Positions 1-7,045 of a stretch of DNA of 18,267 nucleotides are shown here, in pieces; positions within the stretch are counted from its first letter, which is position 1; each line of letters opens with the position of its first letter. Origin of the DNA: an uncultured bacterium (GTDB taxonomy: Bacteria > Eisenbacteria > RBG-16-71-46 > CAIMUX01); contig CAMPIC010000004.1 of the NCBI GenBank assembly GCA_946886185.1, forward strand, positions 1 through 18,267, given 5' to 3'. The notes under the pieces are model-generated. The model was not told the DNA's origin, searched no databases, and saw nothing but the letters and a program-made list of their open reading frames with translations. Made by a program: the position numbers and the translations under genes.

Positions 1-1942
1 CTACCAGATGCACGCTCCGATCCGGCCGCACCAGAAACGCCCGCCACGCTCCCTCGGCGCTGCGATCAAAGAGCGTCAGCTCGCGGCCCGCGAGGCGATG
101 CGACCATCGTTCGAAGCGACGGTCGTCGAGCGCGCGCCGCACGATCTCGGGCCGGAGCGCCGTCTCGTCGAGCTTGCGTTGCAGTGTGGAGATCTGCGCA
201 TGGAAGGCGCGCGTCCGCGATCCGTCGCCAGAAGGCGCCGCGGCGGTGAGCATCTCATCGCGCAGCCTTACCACCGCCGAGCGCAGGTCCCGCGACAGCC
301 CGCCCCTCCCCCGCTGCCGCATGCTTTCGATCAGGTTGGGAGAACTCGCGCGGGACAACAGCTCGACCGCCGTGCGCCGAGCGTTCCTCCCGCCGGAGCG
401 GAGCGCGAGGTCCACCGCCGCGACATACACGGTCGTACGCGCGCCGCCGACCAGAACCCGCATCCGCCGCGAGCCGAATCGAAAGAGGCTCTTCTCCAGC
501 TCGCGCACGGCGCGCCGCATCCAGCGCATCGCCGCCGGATGTTCCGAGAGCGCCGCGTGCGCTTGCGCAGCCACGAGTGCGATCCGAGGCCGCTCCAGCG
601 TGCTCGGATGGAGTCGCGCGGCTCGATAACTCTCCGACGCTCTCTCGATGGCGCGACGAAATCGCCGTTCACGAAGATGGATCTCCGCGGCGATTCCCAT
701 CGCGAGCGCTCCTGCGCCTTCCGGATCGGTGCGCTGCAGATAGTGCTTCGCGCGGTGGAGGGAGGCGCGCGCTTCCGCGATCTGTCCCGCGACGAGACAG
801 AGGCGCGCCTGCTCGAGATCGAGTCGGTGGAGCTGCCATCGATCTCCCGTTCGAGAAAACTGCTCCCGCGCCTGGTCCAGCCGCTGCGCTGCCTCGTGGA
901 TGCGCCCTTGCCGCGCGAGGAGATGGCCGTGGAGGACCGCGGCATGGGCAGCGTCGAGCGCCAGCCCTCCATCCTCGAATACGCGCATGGCCGCACCGGC
1001 CTCGGGCGCCGCCGCCTCCAACGCCCCGAGGGAGGAAAACAACAACGCCAATTCTCGATGAAGCCATCCTCGTGCGCGCGCGTCCCCGCTCGATTCGAAC
1101 ACCTCGCGCAGCTCCGCGATCTTTCGCAGTCCGTCATCCCAATGGCCTCGCGTCAAGTCGATCGCGGCCAGGACCGTCCGACTGTACAAAGGCTGCAGGT
1201 TCGCGGAAGGAAGCACCGTCGACTCCGGATCGTCGCCGAACAGCTCCAGGGCTCGCGAGAGATGCGCGACCGCTTCGTCATTGCGGCCGGTCATGAAGGC
1301 GAGCACTCCGAGATTGTGCGCGACCAGTCCGGCGTCGGCCCGCAGACCGGCGCCGGTGAACGCGGAGAAGGCAGTTGCGAACGAAGCGGCGGCGCGATCG
1401 AATCGTCCCGCCAGCTGCCATCCGGTGGCGACGTTCGTTTCGATGCGCGCCGCCAGCACCGGATCTCGCCCCTTCAAAACCCGGCGGCCTAGACGCCCGA
1501 TCGTTGCCGCTTCTTCCGGCTTTCCGGCCAAGGCGAGCGCGAACGACCATCCAGTGGAAGTCCGCGCCTGTTCGATCTGGTCACCCGCGCGCGCGAACAG
1601 GTCGGACGCCGCGCGGTAGTGCGCTGCCGCGTCCGCGGAACGCCCGACTCGCGAGAGTCCGTGTCCTTCGAGGCGCGCGAGCAACGCATCGCGCCGGAGA
1701 TTCGATCCGGCCAGCGCCGCGCGAAGGTGCCGCACTGCCGCGAGCGCACGCGCGGGATCGCTCCAGAACATCTTGAGCAGAAGCTCATAGGCCTGCGCGA
1801 ACGCCGTCTCCGGATCGCGCCCGGGAAACGCACGTTCCAACAGATCAGAAGTGGGCGCGAGCGAGAGGAGGCGGTCGACGTGCGCTCGCGGGTCGGAGAT
1901 TGGATCCGCCTTCGGCTCGCTCCCCCCGCGCGCTTCGCTCAG
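1..1942 (-). CDS. TPR-repeat protein with start of a C-terminal CHAT protease-like domain (C-terminus cut by window edge)
   Basis: The minus frame is open from about 1942 to the window edge (about 646 codons). It is rich in Ala, Arg and Leu and made of repeated helix pairs with the TPR spacing of small and aromatic residues, for example AAAHYRAASDLFARAGD, AAASFATAFSAFTGAG and EAVAHLSRALELFGDDP. After the repeats comes a helical stretch (AVVRLRDEMLTAA, then ISTLQRKLDET). The last visible segment reads ELTLFDRSAEGAWRAFLVRP, which resembles the first strands of CHAT domains; the catalytic His/Cys would lie beyond the window. TPR-CHAT proteins are caspase-like peptidases or scaffolds known from signalling and type III-E CRISPR effectors; no CRISPR part is present here. 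The start is uncertain: no ATG, GTG or TTG fits well. A CTG at 1942 overlaps the preceding stop as CTGA, suggesting translational coupling; a GTG near 2026 would add an Arg/Pro-rich extension that is probably out-of-frame shadow. TPR call is firm; CHAT is inferred from the partial domain. Confidence 0.78.
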   Translation of the reverse strand, partial: MSEARGGSEPKADPISDPRAHVDRLLSLAPTSDLLERAFPGRDPETAFAQAYELLLKMFWSDPARALAAVRHLRAALAGSNLRRDALLARLEGHGLSRVGRSADAAAHYRAASDLFARAGDQIEQARTSTGWSFALALAGKPEEAATIGRLGRRVLKGRDPVLAARIETNVATGWQLAGRFDRAAASFATAFSAFTGAGLRADAGLVAHNLGVLAFMTGRNDEAVAHLSRALELFGDDPESTVLPSANLQPLYSRTVLAAIDLTRGHWDDGLRKIAELREVFESSGDARARGWLHRELALLFSSLGALEAAAPEAGAAMRVFEDGGLALDAAHAAVLHGHLLARQGRIHEAAQRLDQAREQFSRTGDRWQLHRLDLEQARLCLVAGQIAEARASLHRAKHYLQRTDPEGAGALAMGIAAEIHLRERRFRRAIERASESYRAARLHPSTLERPRIALVAAQAHAALSEHPAAMRWMRRAVRELEKSLFRFGSRRMRVLVGGARTTVYVAAVDLALRSGGRNARRTAVELLSRASSPNLIESMRQRGRGGLSRDLRSAVVRLRDEMLTAAAPSGDGSRTRAFHAQISTLQRKLDETALRPEIVRRALDDRRFERWSHRLAGRELTLFDRSAEGAWRAFLVRPDRSVHLV

Positions 1943-2418
1943 GTTCGTCCATCCCCGGCGCCCGGCTGGGGCGGGCGCAGCGCGAACGCGCGCCCGTCGC
2001 CGAGGCGGAGCTCGAGATGCCACCCTCTCCCCGCGATTTCTTCGAGTCGAAATGGCTCGCCGTGCGCGATCGAGATGGAAGAGAGAACGTGATCGCCGTC
2101 GATCCATTCGAGCGCGAGCGGTTGCAGTGAGAGATCGGACAACCACGCCGTTCCGCGCACCGACCATCCGCCCGGGAGCGGGCCCTCTTCGACCCGGCAG
2201 GCGATCTCTCCTCCCTCGAACGAAGCGAAGATCTCGCCACTCGCTTCCGTCAGAGCAGTGCTGCCGGAGCGCACGTCCGGCACCGCCTCCGTGTGCAGTT
2301 CCAGCTCCCGTGGCTCCGGCGACGGCGGGACCGGCGGATCGAACTCCGCTCCGGCCACTCTCTCGACGAGATCCTCGCTCGGCCTTCGCCAGACAGCCTC
2401 GCGCGCCTTCTCGATCAA
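1939..2418 (-). CDS. Small uncharacterised protein between S8 protease and TPR-CHAT gene
   Basis: A 159-residue acidic soluble protein that I do not recognise. The N-terminal part is helical (LIEKAREAVWRRPSEDLVERV). A Pro/Glu-rich linker follows, then a beta-rich half with alternating strands (GEIACRVEEGPLPGGWSVRG, then LALEWIDGDHVLSSISI, then EPFRLEEIAGRGWHLELRLG). The pattern 'GEPF-L--I-G-G-HLELRL' recalls the Ig-like carboxypeptidase-regulatory fold that small proteins next to ECF sigma/CHAT genes sometimes carry; this is only a resemblance. There is no signal peptide, membrane segment or cysteine-based anti-sigma motif beyond a single Cys. The frame follows the S8 stop directly. TTG at 2418 is the first common start codon, but a GGAGAGG at 2451-2457 would better serve a CTG at 2439, giving 166 residues. 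The end overlaps the presumed start of the TPR-CHAT gene. Likely role by position: adaptor or regulator of the neighbouring proteases (inference). Confidence 0.7.
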   Translation of the reverse strand: MIEKAREAVWRRPSEDLVERVAGAEFDPPVPPSPEPRELELHTEAVPDVRSGSTALTEASGEIFASFEGGEIACRVEEGPLPGGWSVRGTAWLSDLSLQPLALEWIDGDHVLSSISIAHGEPFRLEEIAGRGWHLELRLGDGRAFALRPPQPGAGDGRT

Positions 2419-2472
2419 CTGTGCAATGCGATGGGGCAGAGCGATTGGATCCTCTCCGAGTCTACGATCGCC

Positions 2473-3756
2473 TCAGAAGGCGCTCGCGGGTGCGACCCTT
2501 CCATACAGCACTCCAGCCATCGGCTGGATGGGAACGGAAGCAAGATACAGGCTCTGAACGGCATCGAGCGGAGCCTCGCCGAGAGCTTCCATCGTGAGGG
2601 CGATGCACCCCGACACGATCGGCGTGGCCATCGAGGTTCCCGTCCCATACCAGAGCTCGGCCCGCGGATAGGCGCTCAGGATCCCTTCGCCGGGCGCGGC
2701 GAGGTCGATCTCCGAGCCTCCTCCCGAAAATGAGGAAAGCGCGCCGGTCGCGCTGATCGAGGCGACGCCGATGACATGGGGCGAGGTTCCCGGATACTTC
2801 GCGTGACGATTTCCGTAATTGCCCGCCGCGCAGACCACGGCGATTCCGGCATCGGCGCACTCCTCGAGAGTCCGCTCCATCGACTGGTTCACCTCCGAGA
2901 GAGTCAAGCTCAGGCTGATCACGTCCGCTCCCCAGGCGCGCGCGATCTCGATACCGCGAAGAATGTCCCAGAGGCAGCCCACGCCGTCGTCGGTGATCAC
3001 TTTGATCGGAAGGATCGTCGCACCCGGAGCGACCATCGTCACACATCCCGCGACGTGCGTGCCGTGGCCGAACGCTTCGTCGATCTGACCGTCGCCATCG
3101 TTGTCGATCTCGTCGTGGAACTCCTCCGACCCCATCCCGGTGTCCTCGGTGAGCCTCAGGATGTGTCCATCGAGGAGCGGGTGCTCGCCGTACGCTCCCG
3201 TGTCCAGGATCGCGACCAGCACGCCGTCTCCCGTCACTTCTTGGTGGACTTCGGCAAGACCCAGATCGCCGATCCAGGTCTGGGCGGATGCGGTTTCCGG
3301 ATCCCAACCTCCCTCGAGAAATCCCAGAACCAGCGTCTGGACCTCGCCGATCGTGACTTCGATGTTGCGATCCGCGGCTAGGACGTCGGGATCGCCTTCG
3401 AGGACCTGTGGGTCGATTCCGAGTGGGTTGGCGTAGCGTCCCAACCAACCGTCGCGCGTCTCGACGGCGTCGAGCAGCTCGATGTCATACTCGCTCGCGA
3501 TCTGGTCCGGATCGGCCTGGAGAGTGAGCGTGAGGACCGCCTCGTTCTCATTGGGAACGATCAAGGGCAGGTACGGAACTGGGATCGGATCGGTGGTCAC
3601 ACCGATCGCACCGTGCGGATCGATCGGGCGATCCGGAGGACTTACGCTCTCCATGCCGCATCCGATCCACATCGATGCCGACGCCGTCATCCAAACGGCG
3701 ATACCGATTCTGACGCTTTTCGTATTCTTCGAACCACCATGCCGCACGCTGCTCAT
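2473..3756 (-). CDS. Secreted, probably lipid-anchored subtilisin-like serine protease (S8 family)
   Basis: A 427-residue protease of the subtilase family that cleaves proteins outside the cytoplasm. The N-terminus has a basic stretch and a hydrophobic segment (about residues 16-32) ending in WIGC, so Cys33 may be a lipidation site, although Trp at -3 makes the lipobox imperfect. Residues about 70-140 look like an I9-type propeptide. The catalytic triad is complete: Asp185 (ILDTGAYG), His231 (GHGTHVAG) and Ser375 (GTSMATP); Asn313 (AAGNYGN) supplies the oxyanion hole. Just before the His motif, residues 218-227 (DNDGDGQIDE) form a calcium-binding DxDxDG-type loop. ATG at 3756 is chosen because GGGGAGG lies 5 bases upstream; the frame stays open further upstream, but that part is low-complexity shadow. 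It follows the sigma factor gene by 185 bp in the same direction and is followed by the small protein and the TPR-CHAT gene. Two further cysteines (C300, C309) could matter for secretion-linked disulfides. Confidence 0.93.
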   Translation of the reverse strand: MSSVRHGGSKNTKSVRIGIAVWMTASASMWIGCGMESVSPPDRPIDPHGAIGVTTDPIPVPYLPLIVPNENEAVLTLTLQADPDQIASEYDIELLDAVETRDGWLGRYANPLGIDPQVLEGDPDVLAADRNIEVTIGEVQTLVLGFLEGGWDPETASAQTWIGDLGLAEVHQEVTGDGVLVAILDTGAYGEHPLLDGHILRLTEDTGMGSEEFHDEIDNDGDGQIDEAFGHGTHVAGCVTMVAPGATILPIKVITDDGVGCLWDILRGIEIARAWGADVISLSLTLSEVNQSMERTLEECADAGIAVVCAAGNYGNRHAKYPGTSPHVIGVASISATGALSSFSGGGSEIDLAAPGEGILSAYPRAELWYGTGTSMATPIVSGCIALTMEALGEAPLDAVQSLYLASVPIQPMAGVLYGRVAPASAF

Positions 3757-3941
3757 CCTGCCTCCCCTTTCGCTGCCGCGCGAACTCGCGTCGCCGGTCG
3801 CATGTTTCGAATCCAGGCAGTCAGCCCCAACCAAATGGGCTTCGAACACCGCTCTGGATACAGTCCGGGCCGGATTTTTATGAGCACAACCAACTCTTTG
3901 TGCGGCAATAAGATGCGTTCGATCAGCGCACAATCCCGGAT
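3757..3941 (-). other. 185-bp gap between sigma factor and protease genes
   Basis: Largest gap inside the leftward gene set. It is clearly richer in A and T than its neighbours around 3870-3920. On the minus strand this part carries TTGGTTGTGCTCATAAAAAT, which could hold a weak -10-like CATAAA, but no convincing -35 element at normal spacing. The short TCCGGCCCGGA repeat (5-bp arms, 1-bp centre) is too small to be a terminator and has no T tract. The gap could contain a separate promoter for the protease, for example one read by the adjacent sigma factor, but I cannot identify a consensus. Confidence 0.3.
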
Positions 3942-4520
3942 TCATTGCCATTCCTCCAGCGCACGCCGGAGGCGGTCCAGGCAGCGAATTCGGATCGGAC
4001 CGATGGAGCCGCGCGCGATGCCGAGCTGTTTCGAGAGTGCGCCGTAGGACGGGGGTTCGGGACTGAAGAAGAGCACCCGGAGCATCTCCGCGCAGCGAGG
4101 GTCGATCTTCTCCAGACCGCGCTCGAGCGCGATTCGAGATTCCGCCGCGATCACCTCGTGCTCCGGAAGCGCGGCCGGATCGATCAAATCGAGCGTGAGC
4201 TGCGGCAGGATGCGGCGGCGCTGCACCGCGACTTTGTAACTCCGGCGCCGTGTCGCGACCAGCAGCCATCGAGGAAGCGCGCTCGGGTTGCGGATCCGCG
4301 AGGCGGAGCGCCAGAGCTCGAGGAACACCTCCTGAAACACGTCCTCCGCGTCCGGCGGACCCAGTCCGGTCTTGAGCGCGGTCGACCAGACCAGCTCCTG
4401 GTATCGATGGACCAGCCCTCCCCAGGCCTCGCGATCACCCAGGGCGCAGCGGGAGAGGAGGTCGGAGTCGCTGTCTCGCGATCGCGCAGCAGACGAGGGA
4501 ATGAACGAGGGTTGAGACAC
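3942..4520 (-). CDS. ECF-type RNA polymerase sigma factor
   Basis: A 192-residue sigma-70 family protein of the extracytoplasmic-function type, which directs RNA polymerase to a small set of promoters. Region 2 spans about residues 20-95: DLLSRCALGDREAWGGLVHRY, then the conserved DAEDVFQEVFLELW core-binding and -10 recognition helix and the basic WLLVATRRRSYK. Region 4 spans about 130-188 with a helix-turn-helix, PPSYGALSKQLGIARGSIGP followed by RIRCLDRLRRAL. The IARGSIGP/RCLDRLRR ending is typical of a subgroup often found beside accessory regulatory proteins. Regions 1 and 3 are absent, as expected for ECF factors. The start is GTG at 4520, and no Shine-Dalgarno sequence lies in front of it. 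No anti-sigma factor with a membrane segment is recognisable nearby; the downstream S8 protease, small protein and TPR-CHAT protein may take over control (inference). Divergent from the Lon-like gene. Confidence 0.93.
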   Translation of the reverse strand: MSQPSFIPSSAARSRDSDSDLLSRCALGDREAWGGLVHRYQELVWSTALKTGLGPPDAEDVFQEVFLELWRSASRIRNPSALPRWLLVATRRRSYKVAVQRRRILPQLTLDLIDPAALPEHEVIAAESRIALERGLEKIDPRCAEMLRVLFFSPEPPSYGALSKQLGIARGSIGPIRIRCLDRLRRALEEWQ

Positions 4521-4527
4521 GATTGCA

Positions 4528-4536
4528 CGAGTGTAT
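4528..4536 (-). promoter_or_regulatory. Possible -10 element for the sigma factor gene
   Basis: On the minus strand ATACACTCG stands 7-10 bases before the GTG start of the sigma factor gene. If TACACT (4535 to 4530) is a -10 box, transcription would begin at or within a few bases of the start codon, giving a leaderless message, consistent with the missing ribosome binding site. No good -35 hexamer is visible. The same eight bases TACACTCG occur on the plus strand in front of the Lon-like gene. Weak evidence. Confidence 0.28.
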
Positions 4537-4574
4537 CCCGTGGGAGCGACCCGCCGCCAGAGCCGAGCCCACCG

Positions 4575-4591
4575 GTCAGCTTCGAGCTGAC
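4575..4591. repeat. 17-bp perfect inverted repeat in the divergent promoter region
   Basis: GTCAGCT and AGCTGAC form 7-bp perfect arms around TCG. The repeat lies midway between the two divergent start codons and its right arm covers the putative -35 element of the Lon-like gene, the usual place for a repressor or activator operator. A second smaller repeat, CCGGAGTCCGG, lies at 4594-4604. Which protein would bind is unknown. Confidence 0.5.
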
Positions 4592-4616
4592 GGCCGGAGT
4601 CCGGGCATCCTACACT
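4587..4616 (+). promoter_or_regulatory. Candidate sigma-70-type promoter for the Lon-like protease gene
   Basis: CTGACG (4587-4592) and TACACT (4611-4616) each match four of six bases of the -35 and -10 consensus and are 18 bp apart. The start codon at 4634 follows with a GGAGGT ribosome binding site at 4625-4630. The -35 overlaps the inverted repeat at 4575-4591. Confidence 0.4.
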
Positions 4617-4633
4617 CGCGGCACGGAGGTCCC

Positions 4634-7045
4634 ATGCCCGCTGATCCCCACACCGCGCCCAAGCCCGCCCCCGCGGATCCCCAGCCGGCGCCGAATCCCC
4701 TGCCCGCGGACAAGCTGCGTTGGCGGTGCGATCCCGGCCAGTTCTCGTTCGAAACGACCGCGGAGATCGAGCCTACTCCCGGAATTCCCGGACAGGAGTC
4801 GGCGCTCGAAGCGCTCCATTTCGGCCTGGAGTTCCAGGGCACCGGCCAGCACATCTTCGTGAGCGGATTGAGCGGAACCGGCCGCATGACGATGGTGCGC
4901 CGGATCCTCGAGGAGATCCATCCCACCTGCCCGAACGTGGTGGACCGCTGCTACGTGCGGAACTTCAAGGATCCGATGCAGCCGATGCTGCTCAACCTCC
5001 CGCGCGGAAAGGGAAAGCTGTTCGCGGACCTGGTCGACGATCTGGCCGACTTCATCGGCACGCGCCTGCCCGGGCTGCTCACGTCAGGACCGATCCAGGA
5101 ACGGATCGCCGCGGTGCGAAAGGCATCCACCGCGCAGATCCAGAAGCTGCTCGCTCCCCTCGAGCAGGAGATGGGACAGCATGGATTCGCGCTCGTCGCG
5201 CTCGAGGACGGAGCCGACGCGCGCCCCACCGTCTATCCGGTTTTGGAGGGGCACCCGGTTCCGCCGGAAGAGCTCGAAGAGAGGCGAGCGGACGGGCGCA
5301 TCAGCAAGGAGGATGTCGGGCGGATCCACGCGGAGCTGGAACGCTACCAGAACCGGCTCGACGATCTCGGCGAGAAAGTGCAGCAGATCACCGCGGCGCT
5401 CTCGCGGCAAACCCGCGCGGTCATCGACGAGGCGGCGCGACGGCGCCTGGGAACGCGCGTGCGCAGAATCCTGGACGCGCTTCCCGACGCGCCGATCCGT
5501 TCCTATCTGTCCGCGGTCGTCGACGACGTGGTGCAGGAGCTCGCGCGCGGGTGGCCCAAGATCCAGACCACGCGGCGCTACCGGGTCAACGTGGTGAACG
5601 TGCACGACAGCGGCGACGAGTGCCCCGTGATCGTCGAGACTGCCCCGACCGCGGCCAGCCTCGCGGGAGGCATCGATCTGGAGTATGCAGAAGGGCAGGC
5701 TCCGCAAGCGGATCACCTATCGATCCGCGCGGGAGCGCTCCTGCGGGCCGACGGCGGCTATCTGATCCTCGACGTGCATGAGCTCCTCAAAGACATGTCC
5801 GCCTGGCGCACGCTCATGCGGACGCTCCGCTCGAACCTGATCGAGATCGCGCCTTTCGAATCGAACAGTGGCCCTGCGATCCACCTGAAACCGGAGCCGA
5901 TCCCGGTCCAGCTCAAGGTGGTGCTGATCGGCGACACGGAGCTCTTCGCCACGATCGATGCGCGCGAGCCGGATTTTCGGTATCTCTTCAAAGTGTTGGC
6001 CCAGTTCGCCGGCGCCGTTCCGAGGAACGAGGCCACGATGCATTTCTATGCGGGAACCATCGCGCGGCTGGCGGCGGAAGAGGGATTGCTCCCCTTCGAT
6101 CGCAGCGCGGTGGCGTTCCTCGTCGAGCATGGGGCGCGCATCGCGGCGCAACCGGAGAAGCTGACCGCGCGAATGGGGCGGCTCGCCGATATCGCCCGGG
6201 AGGCTTCCTTCGTCGCCGGCAAGAAAGGCGCACCGGTGGTGACGGGAGATCACGTTACCGAAACCGTGCGGCGCACGAAACGGCGGGCCGACCTGCCGTC
6301 GCGCCAGTTTCGAGAGCTGGTCGCGCGCGGAACGATCCGGATCGAGACGACCGGGTCGGTCATCGGCCAGGTCAATGGTCTGGCGGTGATGCAGTATGGA
6401 CAGCTCACCTCCGGATTTCCCGCTCGCATCACCGCGACGGTCGGACCGGGCAATGCCGGATTCATCAATGTGGAGAGGAAGGCGGACCTCTCCGGATCGA
6501 TCCACACCAAAGCGTTCTTCATCCTGGAAGGGCTGCTGCGGAGCCTCCTTGCCTGCAAGCATCCGATCGCACTCGACGCTTCGCTCGCCTTCGAGCAAAG
6601 CTATGGTGGAATCGACGGAGACTCCGCGTCCGGCGCGGAGACCTGCTGTTTGCTGAGCGCGCTTTCCCGCGTGCCGCTGCGGCAGGATCTCGCCATGACG
6701 GGCGCCACCGACCAGTTCGGAACCATCCTCCCGGTGGGCGGCGTGAACGAGAAGATCGAGGGGTTCTTCGACGTCTGCAGCGACCACGGGCTTACCGGGA
6801 CTCAGGGAGTGATCATCCCTACGGGCAATGCCGGAGAGCTGATGCTGCGTCCAGATTTGGTCGAGGCAGCGGCGCAAGGACGCTTCCATGTCTATGCCAT
6901 CGACACCATCCATCAGGCGCTCGATCTCCTGACGGGCCGCGGGGCGGGGGCGGTGTTGAGCCGGGCCGAAGCCCGCTCCCGGAGGTTCTGGAAATTGATC
7001 GCCGCTGTGCCGGTGCACCGCATCTCCCGCCGCCTCGAGGAGTAG
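4634..7045 (+). CDS. Lon-like ATP-dependent protease (LonB/AAA_32 type)
   Basis: An 803-residue cytoplasmic AAA+ protease, matching the usual length of about 800 for the 'Lon-related' family, which lacks the N-domain of classical Lon. After a Pro/Ala-rich leader the ATPase module begins: the P-loop is GLSGTGRMT (residues 78-86) with Arg84 where classical Walker A has Lys, as I recall for this family; the Walker B-like GGYLILD ends at Asp380. Residues about 210-300 contain a charged helical insertion. The C-terminal Lon protease domain has the Ser-Lys dyad: Ser664 in GDSAS and Lys707 in GGVNEKIEG, 43 residues apart as in E. coli Lon (679/722). No membrane segment is seen, unlike archaeal LonB. 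ATG 4634 is chosen over an upstream in-frame ATG at 4523 because GGAGGT precedes it and the extra 37 residues would overlap the promoter region. Substrates are unknown; the family is thought to degrade damaged or regulatory proteins. Convergent with the respiratory operon. Confidence 0.93.
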   Translation: MPADPHTAPKPAPADPQPAPNPLPADKLRWRCDPGQFSFETTAEIEPTPGIPGQESALEALHFGLEFQGTGQHIFVSGLSGTGRMTMVRRILEEIHPTCPNVVDRCYVRNFKDPMQPMLLNLPRGKGKLFADLVDDLADFIGTRLPGLLTSGPIQERIAAVRKASTAQIQKLLAPLEQEMGQHGFALVALEDGADARPTVYPVLEGHPVPPEELEERRADGRISKEDVGRIHAELERYQNRLDDLGEKVQQITAALSRQTRAVIDEAARRRLGTRVRRILDALPDAPIRSYLSAVVDDVVQELARGWPKIQTTRRYRVNVVNVHDSGDECPVIVETAPTAASLAGGIDLEYAEGQAPQADHLSIRAGALLRADGGYLILDVHELLKDMSAWRTLMRTLRSNLIEIAPFESNSGPAIHLKPEPIPVQLKVVLIGDTELFATIDAREPDFRYLFKVLAQFAGAVPRNEATMHFYAGTIARLAAEEGLLPFDRSAVAFLVEHGARIAAQPEKLTARMGRLADIAREASFVAGKKGAPVVTGDHVTETVRRTKRRADLPSRQFRELVARGTIRIETTGSVIGQVNGLAVMQYGQLTSGFPARITATVGPGNAGFINVERKADLSGSIHTKAFFILEGLLRSLLACKHPIALDASLAFEQSYGGIDGDSASGAETCCLLSALSRVPLRQDLAMTGATDQFGTILPVGGVNEKIEGFFDVCSDHGLTGTQGVIIPTGNAGELMLRPDLVEAAAQGRFHVYAIDTIHQALDLLTGRGAGAVLSRAEARSRRFWKLIAAVPVHRISRRLEE

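Noticed and set aside
8..1492. 494-codon plus-strand open frame at the left end
   Set aside because: Arg/Pro-rich shadow of the TPR-CHAT frame; the minus frame shows clear helical repeats and runs uninterrupted to the window edge.
1..1942. Type III-E CRISPR TPR-CHAT (Csx29-like) effector
   Set aside because: No CRISPR array, Cas7-11 or other cas gene is visible; the neighbours are a sigma factor and a subtilase. The architecture alone does not support this.
2462..3448. Alternative minus frame inside the S8 protease region
   Set aside because: Product is Arg/Gly-rich and the overlapping frame contains the complete subtilase triad.
3860..3890. TCCGGCCCGGA as a terminator after the sigma factor gene
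   Set aside because: Only 5-bp arms with a 1-bp centre and no following T tract.
3756..4269. Extended N-terminus of the S8 protease reaching into the sigma factor gene
   Set aside because: The frame is open by chance; the ATG at 3756 has a good ribosome binding site and starts a proper signal sequence.
4523..4633. Longer Lon-like protein starting at 4523
   Set aside because: It would cover the divergent promoter region and lacks a ribosome binding site, whereas 4634 has GGAGGT just upstream.
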